From IMG/VR virus record IMGVR_UViG_3300022200_002144, positions 1 to 21,376 of that record: 21,376 nt of DNA; one strand, written 5' to 3'. This DNA comes from a virus. How positions within the stretch are numbered: position 1 is the first letter of the stretch; every line of letters starts with the position of its first letter. This document shows, piece by piece, positions 7,669 to 15,576 of the stretch. A model generated the notes under the pieces. That model made no database searches. It saw only the letters and a list, made by a program, of their open reading frames with translations, and had not been told where the DNA came from. The position numbers and the translations under genes were made by a program.

Positions 7669-10652
7669 TATGTTCTAATATTCTCAAAGAAGCCTCGTTG
7701 TGCTTTGTAGTTTGCTGAAACCTCATCAGCAGTTAGTGGACGGTTGTAGAATTTTACACTTCCTATGAATCCGTGAAATCCGCTTTTCTTTCCTCCCCAC
7801 TCTCCACCTAAGAAGTTCATACCTGTGTTAGATCCTTCTGTATACCAATCAGTCCCTTTAGAGTCCATACCGTCTGTATATCCTCCACCTATAATGAATG
7901 GCGTAATATTCACTCTGCTTCTATCAGCAGCGTTAGGGCCTTCCCAGTACCAAAAATCTTTTTGGCCTACGCGGTTTCTAGGGAATCTAGGTGCGACAAG
8001 TGGTAGATCATCATGAGTTATTCCGTAGCGGAAACTTGATGCATCTAGCTTACTTGGGATATTTGGAGGACCCTCAACGCCGAAAGTATCAAACGCACCG
8101 GAAGTAACCATAGTGTTACCGTTTAGATAAATTTTAACTTCATCGTTTGTATAATCGACCGTTATAGTAGCAAGCGCAAACGAACCTGATACATCATCAA
8201 ACTTTACTCCATTAACGGTTGTGTCTGTAGGAACAGAGGTTCCGTGATATCCATCAATCTTATGCTCTATCCCATACTCACAGTCTTTTGGGTTTCTACC
8301 GATACCTACGAAACCGATTCCGCTAGTGCTGTAGCTTTGAGTTGGGAATATGCCGAAATTAATTCCGTTAGTAATATCATTATCAGCAGGATCATTTGAG
8401 GGCACAGATCCAGAAGTTAATCTCCTATCTCTAGTGAACCCAATTAACAACCCTTTGGTTGCAGCGGGAGTCGGATAGGTATTAATTCCATCTGTGTCGT
8501 CTGTGCCTCCTCTGTTTTCACAACCCAGAATAACTCGGGTTAGTGACGAGGTACTTTGATCAGCAGCCCATCCAGCGCCCGTTGCTTCATGAAGATCTGG
8601 GACATGGACCCATGCCTCGAATGACATACCTGTGCGCTTGTAGAATAGACTATCCATATCATCGTAGCCTGTCTTTACTTCTGCATACCCGTAAGGTCTA
8701 TAAGGGCTAAACAGGTACTCATCATTTGCTGTGTATGTAGAAGCTTTTGGACTCCCATCACTTCCTGAGAAGAAATTACACACCCCTCTGAAGTAAGGTA
8801 TACCAATACCTGAAGGGAACAGAGAGTCTACTGAAGAGGCTACGAGCTTTGCTGGCTTGTCCGATACTCCAGACACCGCGCAGTTAATGGCTAGATACTC
8901 ATTAGAATCGGGGTTAACTAAGTCTGCATCTAAGAAGTTATAGATTGCTACAAGGCCACTAGTCGTAATCGCATCTTGAAGACCTAGCACAGTGCCCGAT
9001 GTTCCAGTTACATCAGGATCAGATGTTATAATTTGACCAGTTCCTACATCTGGGACCATGATGTCTGTGTAGGAGAATTTTTCCTTCTCTAGCTCAACGG
9101 TTATGAATTTTGGACATACGGGCAGAACTATTCCAGAAACTTCACCGGGACTGAACATTATGTCCTCCTGCGCTCTCTTAGCGATACCTATCTTAGTATC
9201 ATCAAGAGAGGTTAGGTCATTGATTGGAATCTCTCCGGGTTTTGGTATTCTACCGTCTGGAGATAGAGTAACTATGACCTCGATTTGCTTCTTTCTTCTT
9301 TTGATCTTTCCATCGTGAGCCGCAATCTTAGAGTACAAAGTCTCTCTAGCATTGACGACCTCAGCAGAATCTTCTGTGTATACGCCTGCTAATAGCTGAC
9401 CGACATAAGAAGATAGGTCATATATTTCTCGGTTTCTTTGATCAATCAGAACTTGCAGGAAGTGATCTTCGTCATAATACTCCTGCATAGGAGCGGACTC
9501 ATTAATATATGCTGTATCAAATATTGTGTTAGCATACTCATTGAAAGTCTTAAGATCAATCATCTTACCCTTACCGCCTAGGTTAGGGTTGTAATCTAGC
9601 ATCCACTTTACTGCTGCATCGGGAATTTCATCAGGAGAGTATGGGTTGCCATCTTCATCGAAATAGACAGCACTGACTATGGATTCGACGCAACCATCGG
9701 GTATGTCAAGCCCTCCGTAGTTGATGTCGTAGTAGATACCATTTTGAGAATAAAGGAAGACACCTTTACGAGCCACAGGAGGTTTTTGCCCTTCTGCATA
9801 AATAATTTCTGGGCGTCCCTCAAACTCATCAGCCTCGTCTAGATCAGTAAGTAGTGTGAATGTAGTTCTACCATCTAACGCTTCTTGAAGTGTTAATCCG
9901 AAGAATGGGCTGTTAGGATCGCGGTTTACTGCTCTAGCATCGAAGACTGGTTCAGGGTTGTTCTCGGGGTCCAGTTTACGAGCTTTTAGTATTTCACGAA
10001 TATTCTTCTGTTGTTGAGCGCACTTTTCACTAAAAGCTATAGCATTCTCAAGGTCCTTTTTATTTTCTTCAAATACCAAACTCTTCGCCTCATCAGCAGG
10101 AGAAGGAGGGAAGAACTCTACTGGATCTCCAGTGGTGGGATCTATTGCCGTGAACCCTACAAGATCTTGTGCATTAGCTGAAATACCTTTCTGTAAGCCA
10201 GTGAAGGAGGCCAGTTTGTTCATGCAGTTACTTATATCTTCAAACTGTTCTGATATGTTTTGTGCTGTAAGGTAGATTTGGGAGCCGAACCCTAACGCAG
10301 TTCCTAGTCCCTTTAGGTTGTCAGCGGATTGCCCAGCAGCATTCTCTAAACCGAACTTGTTTGATTGAGATACGAAAACAAGCTTTCCTAAATTAGTATC
10401 ATACTCTACAATACCTGTATCGAAGAATAGTTTCTGTGTAACATCCTTAACAAGAGAGTTCGCAGCACGCTTGCCTTCCCCTATACCACTGTTGAGTGAT
10501 TCTAACACTGGAGATGGGAATGCAGACAACGCCTCTTTGGCAAAATTTATAGCACAGGTGGGCACACCAAACTGAACCTCTAGTGCGTCTAGAATAGGTG
10601 TAGGTGATGTCGTTATAACCGAAGCTGCTTTTGCGTAATCCCAAGATGCCAT
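7668..10652 (-). CDS. LamG / concanavalin A-like virion protein, 994 aa
   Basis: Residues about 560-990 read as a LamG-type (concanavalin A-like) beta-sandwich. They open with LVAIYNFLDAD, continue with GMSFEAWVHVPDL and a YTNDEVKIYLNG strand pair, and close with IGSVKFYNRPLTADEV, the common last strands of this fold. Residues 1-240 are mostly helical. Residues about 240-480 form a mixed region containing GVFLYSQNGIYYD and WMLDYNPNLGGKG. LamG domains bind carbohydrate or protein surfaces. The gene sits between the spike and gp25, which suggests a baseplate-associated or host-surface-binding part rather than a typical distal fibre. It has one of the best SDs of the cluster (AAGGAG, 6 bases before the ATG) and the only intergenic gap (10 bases). 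The LamG assignment is good; location in the virion is inferred. Confidence 0.78.
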   Translation of the reverse strand: MASWDYAKAASVITTSPTPILDALEVQFGVPTCAINFAKEALSAFPSPVLESLNSGIGEGKRAANSLVKDVTQKLFFDTGIVEYDTNLGKLVFVSQSNKFGLENAAGQSADNLKGLGTALGFGSQIYLTAQNISEQFEDISNCMNKLASFTGLQKGISANAQDLVGFTAIDPTTGDPVEFFPPSPADEAKSLVFEENKKDLENAIAFSEKCAQQQKNIREILKARKLDPENNPEPVFDARAVNRDPNSPFFGLTLQEALDGRTTFTLLTDLDEADEFEGRPEIIYAEGQKPPVARKGVFLYSQNGIYYDINYGGLDIPDGCVESIVSAVYFDEDGNPYSPDEIPDAAVKWMLDYNPNLGGKGKMIDLKTFNEYANTIFDTAYINESAPMQEYYDEDHFLQVLIDQRNREIYDLSSYVGQLLAGVYTEDSAEVVNARETLYSKIAAHDGKIKRRKKQIEVIVTLSPDGRIPKPGEIPINDLTSLDDTKIGIAKRAQEDIMFSPGEVSGIVLPVCPKFITVELEKEKFSYTDIMVPDVGTGQIITSDPDVTGTSGTVLGLQDAITTSGLVAIYNFLDADLVNPDSNEYLAINCAVSGVSDKPAKLVASSVDSLFPSGIGIPYFRGVCNFFSGSDGSPKASTYTANDEYLFSPYRPYGYAEVKTGYDDMDSLFYKRTGMSFEAWVHVPDLHEATGAGWAADQSTSSLTRVILGCENRGGTDDTDGINTYPTPAATKGLLIGFTRDRRLTSGSVPSNDPADNDITNGINFGIFPTQSYSTSGIGFVGIGRNPKDCEYGIEHKIDGYHGTSVPTDTTVNGVKFDDVSGSFALATITVDYTNDEVKIYLNGNTMVTSGAFDTFGVEGPPNIPSKLDASSFRYGITHDDLPLVAPRFPRNRVGQKDFWYWEGPNAADRSRVNITPFIIGGGYTDGMDSKGTDWYTEGSNTGMNFLGGEWGGKKSGFHGFIGSVKFYNRPLTADEVSANYKAQRGFFENIRT

Positions 10653-10662
10653 AATGTTCTCC

Positions 10663-11814
10663 TTAGTTTAGATCAATTCTGCTGCCGTCAATATCTACAA
10701 TTGTACTCCCATTAATATCTACCTGATCTGCGGATAATTCTATAATATCAGATGTTAATGAAATCTTTTTTGAAGCTCTGAGGTCGATAGTGCCTCCACT
10801 GTCAACCAAAACTTTACCATTAGATCCGGGCGTCAGCACGCGGATACAAGAATCATCCTCAAGCCCTCGTATGATGATGTTGTTGTGCTTGGACTCGATG
10901 ATCACGCAGCCGTAATCCTCTGGTCCTATTTGGCCGTATCTGCCACCATCGCCCTCATCTAGACCTCCAGCAGCACTTTGAGGCTGCTTGCCTCCAGATC
11001 CCGGTCTACGCGATCCTGTGGACTCATTGACGATCTCAATGTTCTGACCCTCCTGCACCCAATGACGAATAAAGGACTCAGAGGTCCACTGCTTGATAGG
11101 TCCGTGTGTTCTTAGGTGAACCTCGCCCTCTGCGTAGAAATCATTTTCGCTAGTCTGCCAGACAAACTTGTCCTTACCTTTGTGCTCGTTCTCAATAATG
11201 ATTGCATCAATAGCAGGAGTATCAACACACTTGATCTTCTTTCCTGCTCCACTTCTCATCTCAATACGGTGGTCTACAAAATCATCAGCATCACCAACTC
11301 GGAATCTGTTGTTAATTGTGAAGGCATCTCCGTGAGTAGATGTGAATCCTATCTTTTCGGGAATAGCTCCCTTTGCTTCATATAGCTCCTCCGCAAACTC
11401 TTTTGGGAATACGCTCTTGTTTTCGAGCTTGGCAACCTCTCCTGCTGCTGGGCTAATTCCCGGAGGAGCAGAAGCAGTATCAATAGGGTCTTGCGATAAT
11501 GAGCCATCAGTCTCTTTTACTAACTTCTCAAAAGCTGTTCCTCCTAAACCTCCATAAATAGAGCCTAAATAAAAGTAGCCTCCGGGGGCTCCGTTAGCGA
11601 GGTCTTCGCTGGCTGCCTCGCCTACCAACACATAACTTCCTTTTTGAGGGATAGATACCCAGCCAGCCGCATCACTGCCATAAGGGGAGACATAGCGAAC
11701 GGTTTCGGGTTCAGCATTACCAGTCTCAGGATCCTTAAGATTAAAAGAAACCTTGAAGCTTCCTAATCTGCGGATGTCAAAATTTGATGTTACATATCCT
11801 ACTTTTATATTCAT
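10663..11814 (-). CDS. Baseplate spike protein, gp5/gpV-like, without lysozyme domain, 383 aa
   Basis: Residues about 1-90 form the OB-fold of phage spikes: GSFKVSFNLKD, then VRYVSPYGSDAAGW, IPQKGSYVLVG and a GYFYLGSIYGG strand. A middle domain (about 125-262) follows, then a Gly/Ser/Pro/Arg-rich linker (264-293). Residues about 300-383 have short regular strands alternating IIIRG, VLVDSGG, IDLRASKKISLTSD and IDIDGSRIDLN, as expected for the trimeric beta-helix of a membrane-piercing needle. T4 gp5 has a lysozyme domain between OB-fold and helix; here no Glu/Asp/Thr lysozyme signature is visible. No HxH iron-binding tip is seen, and no PAAR gene is in the window. The start overlaps the hub stop (ATGA) without a clear SD. 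It would sit on the hub at the tail tip. Confidence 0.85.
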   Translation of the reverse strand: MNIKVGYVTSNFDIRRLGSFKVSFNLKDPETGNAEPETVRYVSPYGSDAAGWVSIPQKGSYVLVGEAASEDLANGAPGGYFYLGSIYGGLGGTAFEKLVKETDGSLSQDPIDTASAPPGISPAAGEVAKLENKSVFPKEFAEELYEAKGAIPEKIGFTSTHGDAFTINNRFRVGDADDFVDHRIEMRSGAGKKIKCVDTPAIDAIIIENEHKGKDKFVWQTSENDFYAEGEVHLRTHGPIKQWTSESFIRHWVQEGQNIEIVNESTGSRRPGSGGKQPQSAAGGLDEGDGGRYGQIGPEDYGCVIIESKHNNIIIRGLEDDSCIRVLTPGSNGKVLVDSGGTIDLRASKKISLTSDIIELSADQVDINGSTIVDIDGSRIDLN

Positions 11815-14417
11815 ATCTTTGATGGCCTGTGGATCCTAAACTCAGAGAACGCATTGTTCTTATTTATCGTATGCCTAAAGCCTGTTATATAATATAGTCC
11901 TGAATAAAAAGTGGAGCCGCTGTTTTGAAGCTCTACGCCCTGAAATCTAGGTTCTCTAGAATAAACATAGCAAGACTTATTAGCTACTCTCTTATAATTA
12001 GACAGTTGAAATAGTGGTAAGGTTTTTACAGAACCTACTATCGCCATTTCAGCTAGTCTTTTTTTTGTATGAGCTAGTTTACTAATTGTCATTTTTCCAT
12101 TAGCTCCAATAGGCTCAATCTCTTCTGCTCTCGGAAAATCATTAACAAGACCTAGTAGTAGTGCATAAATCTTTTTGTAATAATCTTCTTGGTCGGTGTC
12201 TTCTGATGCAGCTTGTTTAAACTCTTCAGCAAACTTTTCATTAATAGCTTCAAACACTTCTAGAAGACCGTCAAAGGTTTCGTCATCATCTCGATCAGTT
12301 CCCCAGAACCACGCACCTTGATCTTTCATAGGATCAACAAGGGCCTTGAATTTTTCAAAATTTGGGCCTGAGCCTTTTTCGATTTCTTTGCCTAATTGAC
12401 CTAAGTTCAAATCAGAAAAATCATTTACTAAATTTAATGCAGACTTTTCTTTGTCTTCGTCTGTAATGATTCCTTTTATCTTGGTTTGAACTGTCATGCG
12501 GTTTGGGACCTGTAGCAGCGCAGCTAGATACTGTTTATTGAAGTCTAGCTTTAGTTCCATCGTGTTAGCATTTCTTGTACCCATAGCAAAGATGGGCATA
12601 GTGAAATCATTAACTTGTATCTCGTCAATCTCCTCTTGAATGCTGTTCGATATCGCTGGGAACCCAAAAGGCGAGTTGCTCATATTAGGCTCTTGGTAAA
12701 ACGCCATAGCCTTTATGTATTTTTGATCTAAACCTTTTAACCTATCAAGAGGGCTAACCCTACTATTTATCTCAGACTCTATGTGCGGGGGGATAGATTG
12801 ATTATCGGTGTTCTTCTTTTTTATCTGTACAAAGCTACTAGACTTACCATCTTCTGTTTTGTAAGCTATCTTACCGAAGATAAAATCCTCTATAAACTTC
12901 TTTGATCCGAAAACATATAATGGCTCGTTTGCTGTATCAATCAAACCTTTTCTAGCAAGAGCAGACAACATTATATAATCATTAATTACATACTCAGCGA
13001 CTTCGTAGTCTTCTATATTTTCAGACTCACCAAATGCCTGCTCTGCACCTTGCTTGATTTTTTTAAAAACCTTCTCTAACACTGTCATGTAGCTTTCGCT
13101 CTCTATAGTGGACGATAAAACTACATGAATTATTTTCTTCTTTAATACCTCTACCATTTGGCTTGGACTAGTACACTCATTCTCTAGCTCTGAAAAAATA
13201 TCACTATTGACACTTTGTACTCCGTCAATAGATTCAGTAATTTTCATACCTAAAGATTCAAAGAAGGTTCTAGCAGCTTCAAGATAATTACCTAGTTCGA
13301 GTGCAGTGTTGTCAGTAAAAACTTGAAAGATGTCCCAGTCCTTAGCGTCCTCTACATTCTCGTCGTATAATCCTTTTAATACTTTGTCTAGATCTGGTAA
13401 TGCTACTAGGACATTTTTTCTAGCAGTAGCCTTTTGAATGTACTGGGTTAATACTCCCGTTATAACATCATGAATACTATAAGATAAGTAATCTTTAAAA
13501 TATGGGTGATCAATATTGCCTTCCGTATTTAGCTTGTCATAAAAATCTTTAGCAGCCTTCATTGATTCGTCATTGAATAATCTTCTAGATCTTCCAGTAC
13601 AAATAACTCGTTTTCCTAAAGTTTTAAGTATCGAAGTAGGGATGGCAGATCCGGGCATGGCTTCCATACCAGAATAGGTTAATCTAAGTATTCTAGGTTG
13701 GCCTGACCCTACATCATATTCGGCACCTACAGCTTGTCCGAATACCATAGGAGGACACCAGTTCTCTAATCTATCCCCTATCCCATATGTAATCCATACA
13801 GATTGTTTTAATAGAGATGCGTTGAAATCTTGGACTGCTTTTCTAGTTGCATCATCTTCGGCCCCAATATCATCATCATCTATCTCACCTCCGTCAAATA
13901 ACCCATCATCTACGGCATCATCCAACTCCTCTTCAGCAGCCTCTAAAGCCTGTTCAATAGTATCAGCCTGATCTCTTAAATCTTTGGCTCTAGCAAAGTC
14001 TTCAGATGCTCCAGATTTCCTAGCCGCTCTCTGGGCGTCTACTGCTGCTTGCTCTTTCTGCTCTAAAGCTATCTCTGTGTCCCTTACTTTTTGCTGTAGC
14101 TTCTTTATTTGATATGATGTTAATTGTGACTCAACGGGCATTAAACCTTCAACGGTAAAACTGCTCATCTTCTTTTCAAAGACTTCTTGAGGATCCACGA
14201 ATTCTATTTTCACTTTTGGACCATCATCTTTAGACATACCTATTTGGTGAGAAAATGATAAAAAGTTTGATGCAGGGCCATTATTAAATACTAAAGTGTC
14301 TTTAGTTCCTATTCCTTGAGCGTCTTGTACAAATAATGCCAATGTCTCACTTCCCAAAAAGGTTAATATATCCTTTGGGTTCGTAGACATTACAATATTT
14401 ACTGTAGGAATATTCAT
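11811..14417 (-). CDS. Baseplate hub protein (gp27/gpD-like) with coiled-coil insertion, 868 aa
   Basis: This is the tail hub that would join the tube to the spike. Residues 1-90 and about 205-250 read as one beta domain split in two. The first part ends in KVKIEFVDPQEVFEKKM, and the second resumes with VWITYGIGDRLENW and PRILRLTYSG, as in phage hub first domains. Between them lie a charged coiled coil (about 95-170) and an acidic stretch (about 165-190) with ten or more Asp/Glu. The middle (about 260-560) is mostly helical. The C-terminus (about 800-868) returns to beta structure, including YYITGFRHTINKNNAFSEF, a usual hub ending. The gene is between the LysM protein and the spike, with ATGA overlaps on both sides. 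It is much longer than T4 gp27 (391 residues). The hub call relies on order and these motifs. Confidence 0.75.
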   Translation of the reverse strand: MNIPTVNIVMSTNPKDILTFLGSETLALFVQDAQGIGTKDTLVFNNGPASNFLSFSHQIGMSKDDGPKVKIEFVDPQEVFEKKMSSFTVEGLMPVESQLTSYQIKKLQQKVRDTEIALEQKEQAAVDAQRAARKSGASEDFARAKDLRDQADTIEQALEAAEEELDDAVDDGLFDGGEIDDDDIGAEDDATRKAVQDFNASLLKQSVWITYGIGDRLENWCPPMVFGQAVGAEYDVGSGQPRILRLTYSGMEAMPGSAIPTSILKTLGKRVICTGRSRRLFNDESMKAAKDFYDKLNTEGNIDHPYFKDYLSYSIHDVITGVLTQYIQKATARKNVLVALPDLDKVLKGLYDENVEDAKDWDIFQVFTDNTALELGNYLEAARTFFESLGMKITESIDGVQSVNSDIFSELENECTSPSQMVEVLKKKIIHVVLSSTIESESYMTVLEKVFKKIKQGAEQAFGESENIEDYEVAEYVINDYIMLSALARKGLIDTANEPLYVFGSKKFIEDFIFGKIAYKTEDGKSSSFVQIKKKNTDNQSIPPHIESEINSRVSPLDRLKGLDQKYIKAMAFYQEPNMSNSPFGFPAISNSIQEEIDEIQVNDFTMPIFAMGTRNANTMELKLDFNKQYLAALLQVPNRMTVQTKIKGIITDEDKEKSALNLVNDFSDLNLGQLGKEIEKGSGPNFEKFKALVDPMKDQGAWFWGTDRDDDETFDGLLEVFEAINEKFAEEFKQAASEDTDQEDYYKKIYALLLGLVNDFPRAEEIEPIGANGKMTISKLAHTKKRLAEMAIVGSVKTLPLFQLSNYKRVANKSCYVYSREPRFQGVELQNSGSTFYSGLYYITGFRHTINKNNAFSEFRIHRPSKI

Positions 14418-14722
14418 CTCTTAGTAGGTATGACGATTCTTTCGCCAACATTCATTTGTTCAAATACATCAAAAAAATTATTCTTCTCACACAAAATCCA
14501 CCACGACGCTGGTGTACCGAAGAATAGATTAGAAATTAAATCAGGTCTATTTTCATAACCCAGAGGGATCTTTCCAATTTTATTATAGCGACCAACATTA
14601 GCTCTAATCCCTGAGAAGCCTTTCTCATAAGCCTTAGAGCCTACACTAGTAAGTAAGGTCTTGCCTTTGTGAGTTACCTCTATCAGGCCAGCCTGCTCGC
14701 GTCCACCTTTTTTACCTCTCAT
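14414..14722 (-). CDS. Baseplate wedge protein, gp53-like with LysM-type domain, 102 aa
   Basis: Residues 57-98 match the gp53/LysM-like pattern: ENRPDLISNLFFGTPASWW, then CEKNNFFD and a closing GERIVIP. T4 gp53 clips neighbouring wedges together around the hub. I place the start at the ATG at 14722, not at the in-frame ATG at 14776. The chosen start forms an ATGA overlap with the preceding stop and has a perfect GGAGG six bases upstream. The longer version would add 18 residues rich in Arg and overlap the upstream gene by 58 bases. A short basic N-terminus (RGKKGGR) remains. The downstream hub gene starts in the last codon (ATGA). Confidence 0.82.
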   Translation of the reverse strand: MRGKKGGREQAGLIEVTHKGKTLLTSVGSKAYEKGFSGIRANVGRYNKIGKIPLGYENRPDLISNLFFGTPASWWILCEKNNFFDVFEQMNVGERIVIPTKR

Positions 14723-15576
14723 AATAATCCTCCGGGATCTAATGATCCTCCGCCTGTGCTTATGACTGACTCCCATCCAGTTAAGTTGTCTCTAGATATA
14801 GGCATTGACCTCTGATACTCACCAAAGTTAGAAGCTCTAACCTCATCCAAAGTTAACCCAATCTTCAATCTGTTAGGAGTTAGTGTTTCTACATTGTATC
14901 CCGCTTCGTCCATGCCCCCAATATCATAACTCTTTACTATGCAAGGTATGTCTTGATACATTGTACCAAACTTAAGTCTGACCAGAGGAGGTCCGAAAAG
15001 GGGATTAGTTGCGTTGTTATATACTGACGATCTTAGTATGTTAACAAAGAAAAGCATAGTATCAATAACTTTAGTTTGCTGGTCCTTTGTGAATTTTTGC
15101 ATCCCGTACTTGGCTAATAAGGTAGTGTCAGAATGAATTCTTTCAAACATTTCCATGTACTCATCTCTAAGCTCCTCAGCTTGACCTCTTCGGATTACTG
15201 AATTGTTATCGCTTATATCAAAGAATTTTTTTCTAGCGTCTTGCTCAGTCTCCAACAGCTTCATGAATCTTGATTGCGACACTGACATAGCTAATAAATT
15301 ATGTAAGGTCAAGTACATATCAAGTTTTATTCTACGAGACTTTGCACCAGTGTATGCATACAGACTAGACGATCTACCTAAGACATCATACTCAGCATAG
15401 TTAGCAGATTTTGATTCAGTAATTATAGGGTTCTCAAAAAATGGAACAAATACAATTATCGGTCCTCCGTCTGAAGAGGCTCTTGGATAAATGAACTCAA
15501 GCCTAGCTCTCTGCTCTAGTAGCCTAAAGTCTACACTATGCTCCTCGTTATTGTTAGTTGTTGCTTTTATAAACAT
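14719..15576 (-). CDS. Tail tube-baseplate junction protein (gp48/gp54 or XkdP-like position), 285 aa
   Basis: The protein lies directly after the tape measure gene and before the LysM and hub genes, the place of tube-initiator proteins. Residues 45-95 contain VPFFENPIITESKSANY, GRSSSLYAYTG and an SRRIKLDMYLTL strand. Residues about 194-250 contain VRLKFGTMYQDIPCIVKSYDI and TLTPNRLKIGLTLDEVR, both patterns I associate with phage tube-to-baseplate adaptor proteins. These beta strands suggest a tube-like fold that would seat the first tail tube ring on the hub. The start overlaps the tape measure stop as TAATG. The C-terminus is a short Gly-rich tail. The structural call is fairly strong; which of the T4 proteins (gp48 or gp54) it corresponds to cannot be told. 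Confidence 0.68.
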   Translation of the reverse strand: MFIKATTNNNEEHSVDFRLLEQRARLEFIYPRASSDGGPIIVFVPFFENPIITESKSANYAEYDVLGRSSSLYAYTGAKSRRIKLDMYLTLHNLLAMSVSQSRFMKLLETEQDARKKFFDISDNNSVIRRGQAEELRDEYMEMFERIHSDTTLLAKYGMQKFTKDQQTKVIDTMLFFVNILRSSVYNNATNPLFGPPLVRLKFGTMYQDIPCIVKSYDIGGMDEAGYNVETLTPNRLKIGLTLDEVRASNFGEYQRSMPISRDNLTGWESVISTGGGSLDPGGLL

